A stretch of DNA of 64,000 bases, from positions 469,501-533,500 of the forward strand of contig NZ_JASPFK010000001.1 in the NCBI RefSeq assembly GCF_036855935.1, given 5' to 3'. How positions within the stretch are numbered: the first letter of the stretch is position 1; every line of letters begins with the position of its first letter. Position numbers and translations under genes: made by a program. Origin of the DNA: Sphingomonas sp. LR60 (GTDB lineage Bacteria; Pseudomonadota; Alphaproteobacteria; Sphingomonadales; Sphingomonadaceae). The notes beneath the pieces are model-generated. The model saw only the letters and a list, made by a program, of their open reading frames with translations. It was not told the origin of the DNA and searched no databases. This document shows, in pieces, positions 36,652 to 41,996 of the stretch.

Positions 36652-37427
36652 CCGAGATCGTCGACGAACTGGAAGACTCGCGCGCGCCGCTGCTCGACCA
36701 TCTGCTCGAACTGCGCAGGCGGCTGCTCTATTGCATCGTCGCCGTCCTGCTGTCGTTCTTCGTCTGCTGGTATTTCGCGGAAGATATTTTCGCGTTCCTC
36801 GTCCAGCCGCTGCTGAGCGCCGGTCAAAAGACGCTCATCTACACGCAGCTTTTCGAGGCGTTCTTCGTCCAGGTGAAGGTCGCGTTCTTCGCTGCGATGA
36901 TGATCTCCTTCCCGATCATCGCGATGCAATTGTGGCAGTTCGTCGCGCCGGGGCTCTACCGGAAGGAGCGCCGCGCGCTGCTCCCGTTCCTGCTTGCGAC
37001 GCCGTTGCTCTTCCTGCTCGGCGCATCGATGGCCTATTATGTCGCCATCCCGATGGCGCTGCACTTCCTGCTTGGTTTTTCGGGCACCGTGGGCGGCGTG
37101 CATCAGCAGGCGTTGCCGGCGATGGGCTATTATCTCAGCTTCATCATGCAGTTCCTGTTCGGGTTCGGCGCGGCGTTTCTGCTACCCGTCCTGCTGATGC
37201 TCCTCGAGCGCGCGGGGATCGTGACGCGCAAGCAGCTGATCGGCGCGCGGCGTTATGCGATCGTTGGGGCCTTCGCGATCGCCGCGGTGCTGACGCCGCC
37301 GGATGTGGGGTCGCAGCTGCTGCTCGCGATCCCGCTGGTGATCCTCTACGAAGCCGCGATCATCGGGATCTGGTTTACCGAGCGCAAGCGTGCTCGCGAA
37401 GAAGTGGCTGCGGCGAGCGCGGAGTAA
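36648..37427 (+). CDS. tatC: Sec-independent translocase protein TatC
   Basis: Six-helix core receptor for twin-arginine signal peptides, such as that of the Rieske protein encoded upstream. 259 residues: LLDHLLELRRRLLYCI at the N-terminus, the conserved EAFFVQVKVAFFA and QLWQFVAPGLYRKERRALLPF, and DVGSQLLLAIPLVILYE. A bidirectional terminator follows. Confidence 0.96.
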   Translation: MTEIVDELEDSRAPLLDHLLELRRRLLYCIVAVLLSFFVCWYFAEDIFAFLVQPLLSAGQKTLIYTQLFEAFFVQVKVAFFAAMMISFPIIAMQLWQFVAPGLYRKERRALLPFLLATPLLFLLGASMAYYVAIPMALHFLLGFSGTVGGVHQQALPAMGYYLSFIMQFLFGFGAAFLLPVLLMLLERAGIVTRKQLIGARRYAIVGAFAIAAVLTPPDVGSQLLLAIPLVILYEAAIIGIWFTERKRAREEVAAASAE

Positions 37428-37455
37428 CGCCAAGGCTTCCTAGATGCTTACAGAC

Positions 37456-37496
37456 AGAAAAAGGGCGGCTCGTCACAGACGAACCGCCCTTTTTCT
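37456..37496. terminator. Bidirectional terminator between tatC and entericidin
   Basis: AAAAAGGGCGGCTCGTC-ACA-GACGAACCGCCCTTTTT forms a long stem with an A tract on one side and a T tract on the other, so it can end both tatC (plus) and the entericidin gene (minus). Confidence 0.92.
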
Positions 37497-37513
37497 GCTT
37501 TTTGTGACGTAAG

Positions 37514-37648
37514 TTACTTATGCTTGTCCGCAGCTCCTGCCACGGCATCACCTGCCGACGACACGTCCTTGCCGACGCCGCCGACGGTGTTGCATGCCGA
37601 TACCAGTACCGCGCCCGCGAGCACTGCGACAGTCAGAACCTTACGCAT
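37514..37648 (-). CDS. Entericidin-family small lipoprotein
   Basis: 44-residue lipoprotein: basic start MRKVL, hydrophobic segment, lipobox VSAC (Cys19), then the family's CNTVGGVGKDVSSAGDAV. E. coli entericidin B is a stationary-phase, RpoS-controlled toxic lipoprotein of an antidote/toxin pair; here only one copy exists. GGGAG lies 8 bases before the ATG. A GGAAC-N16-CATT site at 37678-37702 may place it under EcfG, which would parallel the RpoS control in E. coli. It is the gene nearest the GSR locus on this side. Confidence 0.88.
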   Translation of the reverse strand: MRKVLTVAVLAGAVLVSACNTVGGVGKDVSSAGDAVAGAADKHK

Positions 37649-37677
37649 TTAACGGTCTCCCTAATTCCACTGCGGAC

Positions 37678-37702
37678 AATGCCCGTCACTAAGCTTCGTT
37701 CC
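37678..37702 (-). promoter_or_regulatory. Possible EcfG-type promoter of the entericidin gene
   Basis: GGAAC (37702-37698), 16 bases, CATT (37681-37678) on the minus strand; one mismatch to CGTT. It lies 30 bp before the entericidin ATG at 37648. Confidence 0.45.
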
Positions 37703-37733
37703 ATGGCTGGAGCGAACGGGACGCGAATGGGCT

Positions 37734-37832
37734 CAAGAATAAGGCCCGAAAGCATCACCGGGGGGAGGGTGGATGCTTTCGGGCCCATGTCTTGGATAAC
37801 GAAAGCGGGGGGCGTATAGTCGCTATCCGAAG
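37734..37832 (-). ncRNA. Predicted stress-induced small RNA with two C-rich loops (GsrN-like)
   Basis: Predicted transcript of about 100 nt starting 6-8 bases after the CGTT of a perfect EcfG-type promoter. Hairpin 1: GGATAGCGA (37828-37820) pairs with TCGTTATCC (37802-37794), one G-U pair, presenting a 17-base loop with CCCCCC. Hairpin 2: GGCCCGAAAGCATC and GATGCTTTCGGGCC are perfect 14-bp arms (37785-37772 and 37756-37743) around a loop containing CCCTCCCCCC; TTATTCTT follows, a weak terminator tail. No credible ORF. C-rich loops that pair with ribosome-binding sites are known in alphaproteobacterial stress RNAs such as Caulobacter GsrN, which is controlled by the orthologous sigma factor. 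Homology to GsrN is not shown, only analogy. Confidence 0.65.
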
Positions 37833-37837
37833 GTGAG

Positions 37838-37862
37838 AACGACGCCGGCAGGGCGGGGTTCC
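37838..37862 (-). promoter_or_regulatory. EcfG-type promoter, perfect consensus, beside phyP
   Basis: On the minus strand GGAAC (37862-37858), exactly 16 bases, CGTT (37841-37838). It begins 36 bp after the phyP-like stop and points away from it. The first structured sequence downstream is the two-hairpin RNA at 37832-37734. Confidence 0.75.
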
Positions 37863-37898
37863 GCGCCGCAGCCGCAATCGCAGAATTATTTTACAACG

Positions 37899-39437
37899 TT
37901 ATTCTCGGCCTACGACCGCGATCGCGATGTCGTAGGCGCCGGTGAGTGGGTCGTGCTGCAAGGTCGAGCGCAATTGCCGGGTCAAGCCCTCGATCACGCG
38001 GCCATAGCGATGCTGGAGCCCTTCGCGGAGATGATCGGTATCGACCAGCGCGCGCGACGAGAGCCGGAGCAGCGCACGTTGCGGATCGTCGAGCGGCTTG
38101 AGCGTGATCCGCACCTGCGCCTCGCTGTTGCAGGTCATCGCCAGCTCGACGAGTTCGGTCACCAGGAAGGCGACCGCAACCGCGACATCCTGCGTCACGA
38201 AATAGGGATAGATGTCGAGGACGATGCCGACGCGGGTTCCCTCCGGCGCGGTCGCGCGAATGCTCGACGCGAGTTCGCCGAGCACCGCACGCAGGCCGAC
38301 GCCGCGGTTCTCCTCCATCTCCGCATAATGGTAACGGTGAACGACCGCGAGCGCGTCGACGCGCCGCTGGATCGAGGCATAAGCCTGCGTCGCCTCGACG
38401 CTGCGTGCGCCGCGGGCGTGGAAGTTGATGAGGCTGGAGATCACCTGCAAATTGTTCTTCACGCGGTGATGAACCTCGCGGGTCAGCTTGGTCTGCCGCA
38501 TCAATCCTTCGGCCAACCCGGCCTCGTGGATCGCGACGGTCCGGCTGAGCGCGCGGAACGTATCGCCGAGGTCGCGAATCTCCTGCGCCGGCAACGCGCG
38601 CAGCATCGCCGGATCGGGATGGTCGCCCGGCGCATAGGCGGCAATGCTGCCGCGCAACGCGCGCAGCGGTGCGATCAGGAGCCGGTCGACCACGAACCAG
38701 CTGATCGCTGCCGCCGCCGCCCACATCAGCAGCGGCAGGGTCAGCGCGATCAGCAAGGGCGATCCGATCGGCGCGCTGCGGACCTGCATCTCCAATGCGA
38801 GCCCAGCGACGCCGAGGTCGCTGCGGATCGTCTCGCGTCGTTCCAGCGCACTCTCGCGGGTGAGCGGATCGAGTTCGAGTCGTTCGTCACCCAGCGCGAG
38901 CGACAGGCCGTAATCGGGCGCGAATCCGCTGGGTCGGCTGATCTGCGCGAGGAAGGGCGCCGGGAAATAGGCGGCGGCGGTAAGTCCGTCGTTGCGCCCC
39001 GCAAAGCGGAGCATCACGCCGCGCTTTTCCACGATGCGTGCGCTGACCGCGTCCGTCGGGGATTGGCGCGCGAAGGCCGCCGCACCGGGGAAGGGTTCTC
39101 CACAGATCGCGCGGCCGCGGCGATCGAGGATGACGAAGCTGGTGCCGGCGGCGGACTGTTGCGCGAAGACGCCTTGCGCACGCGCGCAGCTCGGCGCGTC
39201 GCCGCGGTCGGCGGTCAGTGCGTCGACCGCAACGCGCAGCGCGGTCATGTCGCCGACCAGCTCGATGGCGATCGCCCGACTCGACTCCGACCCTGCGACC
39301 CGCAGATGCGAGCGCAGTTCGGTATCGGCGATCTGGGTCACGCGCAGTGTCGCGAAGATCGCGATCAACGCCAGCGGCAGCAGCGCGACACTGAGGATCA
39401 GGAACAGTTTGGCCCCGGTCGGCCAGCGCGAAATCAT
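37899..39437 (-). CDS. phyP: Membrane HisKA_2 sensor protein, PhyP-like, with degenerate ATP-binding domain
   Basis: 512-residue membrane sensor. Helix 1 about 10-30, a periplasmic domain (about 35-225), helix 2 about 227-255, a HAMP-like linker, then a HisKA_2 dimerisation domain with the phosphoacceptor region EVHHRVKNNLQVISS (321-335). The C-terminal ATPase-like domain is odd: where HisKA_2 kinases have an N box (NALKHA-like), this has LVELAMTCN (about 428-437), and no DxGxG G1 box is visible. PhyP of Sphingomonas Fr1 acts as a PhyR phosphatase, which needs no ATP binding, and its gene also lies in the GSR locus. The gene follows nepR by 59 bp and is probably cotranscribed. Confidence 0.85.
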   Translation of the reverse strand: MISRWPTGAKLFLILSVALLPLALIAIFATLRVTQIADTELRSHLRVAGSESSRAIAIELVGDMTALRVAVDALTADRGDAPSCARAQGVFAQQSAAGTSFVILDRRGRAICGEPFPGAAAFARQSPTDAVSARIVEKRGVMLRFAGRNDGLTAAAYFPAPFLAQISRPSGFAPDYGLSLALGDERLELDPLTRESALERRETIRSDLGVAGLALEMQVRSAPIGSPLLIALTLPLLMWAAAAAISWFVVDRLLIAPLRALRGSIAAYAPGDHPDPAMLRALPAQEIRDLGDTFRALSRTVAIHEAGLAEGLMRQTKLTREVHHRVKNNLQVISSLINFHARGARSVEATQAYASIQRRVDALAVVHRYHYAEMEENRGVGLRAVLGELASSIRATAPEGTRVGIVLDIYPYFVTQDVAVAVAFLVTELVELAMTCNSEAQVRITLKPLDDPQRALLRLSSRALVDTDHLREGLQHRYGRVIEGLTRQLRSTLQHDPLTGAYDIAIAVVGRE

Positions 39438-39496
39438 GTCGAAACGCCCCGCGGCGGGCCGGGGGCGTCAATCGCGGGGGTGGTCGCCACAGTGCC

Positions 39497-39655
39497 TCAG
39501 TCTAGCTTGCCGAGCAGCGAGAGCAGATCGTCGGGCACCGCTTCCTCCACGGTCTTCTGGTAGACGGAGCGCAATGCCGAGCCCATGTCGCGGTTCTTCG
39601 ATTGTGCCGCAGTGCCTTTTTTCGGCGTTTCCAGCGCTTCCCTATCCGACGTCAA
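39497..39655 (-). CDS. nepR: Anti-sigma factor NepR
   Basis: Small anti-sigma factor that holds EcfG until phosphorylated PhyR binds NepR. The NepR signature is the C-terminal half: MGSALRSVYQKTVEEAVPDDLLSLLGKLD-like helix (written here as GSALRSVYQKTVEEAVPDDL and LLSLLGKLD). TTG 39655 is the best start, preceded by GGGGG at 6 bases, giving 52 residues; the frame is open further upstream with no homology. An EcfG-type promoter at 39776-39800 predicts feedback control. phyR is divergent. Confidence 0.88.
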   Translation of the reverse strand: MTSDREALETPKKGTAAQSKNRDMGSALRSVYQKTVEEAVPDDLLSLLGKLD

Positions 39656-39718
39656 CGTAAACCCCCTAAGACAATCCGACCATCGGTACCCCAGACGGGC
39701 CAACACAGCACCGCAGGA

Positions 39719-39735
39719 CGTTCGTCGGACGAACG
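39719..39735. promoter_or_regulatory. Perfect 17-bp palindrome between nepR and phyR
   Basis: CGTTCGTC-G-GACGAACG is perfectly symmetric. It lies in the divergent control region, 64 bp upstream of the nepR start and inside its predicted leader. It may be an operator for an unidentified regulator or an RNA hairpin. Confidence 0.45.
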
Positions 39736-39775
39736 CCCCAACCGGACAAGCGCGTAATGCACGTATGGCCGATGA

Positions 39776-39800
39776 AACCAAACGCGACGTCGTTGGTTCC
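39776..39800 (-). promoter_or_regulatory. EcfG-type promoter of nepR-phyP
   Basis: GGAAC (39800-39796), 16 bases, GGTT (39779-39776) on the minus strand. Autoregulated nepR transcription is usual in this system. One base differs from CGTT. Confidence 0.6.
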
Positions 39801-39920
39801 ACGGGGGTGCGACGAAATTCGCCGGTCGGGGGCTTCATCTGCGACCTGTTGTAGCGTCCACGTGAAATTGGGTATCGGCGACGGCGGCGTGAGCCGCGTC
39901 GCAGGGAGGGTTTACTACAC

Positions 39921-40715
39921 ATGTCGCTCGGACAACAACTCGCGCCGCACCTTCCGTTCCTGCGCCGCTATGGTCGTGCGCTGACGGGCAGCCAGGCGCA
40001 GGGTGACCGGTATGTGCGCGCCACGCTGGAAGCGATCGTGGCTGCGCCTGAAGAATTCCCGCGGGATGTGGATCCGCGGCTAGGGCTGTACCGGACGTTC
40101 CAGGCGATCTGGAACTCGGCGAATTTCGACGAAACCGCCGACGAATCGCCGGCCGAGGATCAGGAAGCCGTCGCCCGCGCACGTCTGTCGCGGATGACCC
40201 CGCTGTCGCGGCAGGCGTTGCTGCTGACCGCGATGGAGGGCTTCACGCCGGAAGACGCGGCCTATCTGATCGAGGTCGAGCCTGCGGAGGTCGACGCGCT
40301 GGTCGCCGAGGCGCTGGCCGAGATCGAGAAGCAGACGCGTGCGCGCGTGCTCATCATCGAGGACGAGCCGATCATCGCGATGGATATCGAGTCGATCGTC
40401 CGTGATCTCGGCCATGAGGTGACTGGCGTGGCGGTAACGCGCGACGAAGCGGTGGCGCTGGCGATGGAGGACCGTCCCGGCCTGGTGCTCGCCGACATCC
40501 AGCTCGCCGACGACAGTTCGGGGATCGATGCGGTGAAGGACATCCTGGCCGAGTTCAACGTGCCGGTGATCTTCATCACCGCCTTCCCGGAACGCCTGCT
40601 GACGGGTGAGCGGCCGGAGCCGACCTTCCTCATCACCAAGCCGTTCCAGCGATCGACGGTGAAGGCCGCGATCAGCCAGGCGCTGTTCTTTGACGAAAGC
40701 ACAGTTCCAGCCTGA
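39921..40715 (+). CDS. phyR: General stress response regulator PhyR
   Basis: Anti-anti-sigma factor. Residues 1-135 form an EcfG-like sigma-mimic domain (ALTGSQAQGDRYVRATLEA; LLLTAMEGFTPEDAAYLIEV), and residues about 141-260 a receiver domain with acidic pocket E147/D148, phosphoacceptor D192 (VLADIQLAD) and the PhyR-typical FITAFPERLLTGERPEPTF and Lys in TKPFQ. When phosphorylated it sequesters NepR, freeing EcfG. 264 residues, normal. GGGAGGG lies before the ATG. A hairpin terminator at 40751 follows. Confidence 0.96.
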   Translation: MSLGQQLAPHLPFLRRYGRALTGSQAQGDRYVRATLEAIVAAPEEFPRDVDPRLGLYRTFQAIWNSANFDETADESPAEDQEAVARARLSRMTPLSRQALLLTAMEGFTPEDAAYLIEVEPAEVDALVAEALAEIEKQTRARVLIIEDEPIIAMDIESIVRDLGHEVTGVAVTRDEAVALAMEDRPGLVLADIQLADDSSGIDAVKDILAEFNVPVIFITAFPERLLTGERPEPTFLITKPFQRSTVKAAISQALFFDESTVPA

Positions 40716-40750
40716 TCGCCTGCGCTGCCGGCGATCGTGCACCATGTTGC

Positions 40751-40786
40751 GGGTCCGTGCTCGATACGGACCCAAAACGGTTTTTG
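40751..40786 (+). terminator. Hairpin terminator after phyR
   Basis: GGGTCCGT-GCTCGAT-ACGGACCC is followed by AAAACGGTTTTT, itself part of a CCCAAAA/TTTTTGGG dyad. The two overlapping stems could also act as an attenuator before the small membrane protein gene at 40802. Confidence 0.6.
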
Positions 40787-40801
40787 GGGGTTACATCGCC
40801 T

Positions 40802-40939
40802 ATGGCTGACGAAAACGAACGCATTCACCTCGAAACCGACGAGGCACGTGCGGGCAGCACGCCCGGCATGACGCGGTACATCCTGGCAGCGTCGCTGCTG
40901 CTGGTGATCGCGATCTTCGCCGCTATCTTGCTGTCCTGA
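40802..40939 (+). CDS. Small single-helix membrane protein between phyR and ecfG
   Basis: 45 residues: an acidic, polar N-terminal half (MADENERIHLETDEARAGS) and one C-terminal membrane helix (YILAASLLLVIAIFAAILLS). It has no signal cleavage site, so an N-in tail-anchored topology is likely. It lies between phyR and ecfG on the same strand, a position suggesting a link to stress signalling, but no function is known to me. Confidence 0.7.
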   Translation: MADENERIHLETDEARAGSTPGMTRYILAASLLLVIAIFAAILLS

Positions 40940-41042
40940 CGCGTAGATGTTGATCCGCGGGCTGGCCAACCGGCCGGACGCTACCTATCTTGACGGCTCG
41001 GACGGGCGCCAGATCGGCACTGATCCAGCACAACGGAGCGGC

Positions 41043-41690
41043 ATGACCCAATCCAATACGCTCGCAGACGACGCGCCGGAAACGGCACCCGTCGAGCACG
41101 TCGCGCTCTCCGATCCGGAGTTCAAGAAGCAGTTGGCGCTGGTGATCCCGCATCTGCGCGCCTTCGGGCGCTCGCTGTCGGGCAACCGCGATCTGGCGGA
41201 CGACCTGGTGCAAGAGACGTTGTTGAAGGCATGGGCGGCGCGCAAGCGCTTCCAGGCCGGAACGAACATGCGCGCCTGGACCTTCATCATCCTGCGCAAC
41301 CTGTTCCTGAGCCAGATGCGCCGTGCACGCTTCAAGGGCGAGTGGGACGATCTGGTCGCCGATCGCGTCCTCGCCGCTCCCGCAAGCCAGGACAAGCATG
41401 TCGAACTTGCAGATATGCAACGCGCGTTGCTGCACCTGCCGCAGCCGCAGCGTGAAGCGCTGATCCTGGTGGGCGCGGGCGGGTTCGCCTATGAAGAGGC
41501 TGCGGAAATCTGCGGCGTCGCGGTCGGAACGATCAAGAGCCGCGTCGCGCGCGGTCGGGTCGCGCTCGAAGCGTTGATGGCCGGCAGTGCGCTGTCATCG
41601 CGGCGTGACCATGAGGTCGATAGCGAGCGGTCGACGCTCGACTCGATCATGAGCGAGGTCGACGAACTCAGCCGGGATCGCGACGCCTAA
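41043..41690 (+). CDS. ecfG: ECF sigma factor EcfG (general stress sigma)
   Basis: Sigma factor of the EcfG (ECF15) group directing RNA polymerase to GGAAC-N16/17-CGTT promoters. Region 2 is HLRAFGRSLSGNRDLADDLVQETLLKAW to NMRAWTFIILRN; region 4 is REALILVGAGGFAYEEAAEICGVAVGTIKSRVARGR (quoted in parts). 215 residues from ATG 41043, preceded by GGAG. A longer N-terminal open frame from 40947 lacks homology. Held by NepR, released by PhyR-P. No clear self-type promoter is seen upstream. Confidence 0.93.
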   Translation: MTQSNTLADDAPETAPVEHVALSDPEFKKQLALVIPHLRAFGRSLSGNRDLADDLVQETLLKAWAARKRFQAGTNMRAWTFIILRNLFLSQMRRARFKGEWDDLVADRVLAAPASQDKHVELADMQRALLHLPQPQREALILVGAGGFAYEEAAEICGVAVGTIKSRVARGRVALEALMAGSALSSRRDHEVDSERSTLDSIMSEVDELSRDRDA

Positions 41691-41702
41691 CCGTCAGCCT
41701 TT

Positions 41703-41759
41703 ATCGCGAAGTGAAGCAATCCAAGGGGTGGTAGTAGAACGCTCTGGATTGTTTTGCCA
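41703..41759 (+). repeat. Dispersed palindromic repeat, family A, copy 5 (decayed)
   Basis: ATCGCGAAGTGAAGCAATCC and GCTCTGGATTGTTTTGCC keep the inner part of the dyad (GAAGCAATCCA / TGGATTG), but the outer GTCATTGCG arms are lost. It lies between ecfG and a minus-strand small gene. Confidence 0.6.
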
Positions 41760-41777
41760 TGTTTAGCGCGGGGTGGA

Positions 41778-41957
41778 TCAGCCGCGGAAACGCACGCGGC
41801 GCAGTTGATCGAGACACGCCTCGATCTCACACGGCAACTTCGTCTCCCGGCGGAACGCCGCGCGAAGGGGCGTCGTGAGCGCGTCCGCGACATGCGGATC
41901 GCGCACCACATAGGCGCCATGTGGCGGAATGCCGTCAGAGGACGCTTCGTGAACCAT
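41778..41957 (-). CDS. Small hypothetical protein
   Basis: 59 residues, basic C-terminus, begins MVHEASSDGIPPHGAYVVRD and contains CEIEACLDQLRRVRFRG. No membrane segment or known motif; two Cys four residues apart. It is divergent from glnE, with the two starts 40 bp apart. The ribosome site is weak. The continuous antisense frame through glnE upstream is a shadow and not part of it. Existence is likely but unproven. Confidence 0.5.
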   Translation of the reverse strand: MVHEASSDGIPPHGAYVVRDPHVADALTTPLRAAFRRETKLPCEIEACLDQLRRVRFRG

Positions 41958-41996
41958 GGTGTCGCAACGTCGGTTTTGCGGTAAGGTTGCGGGCGT

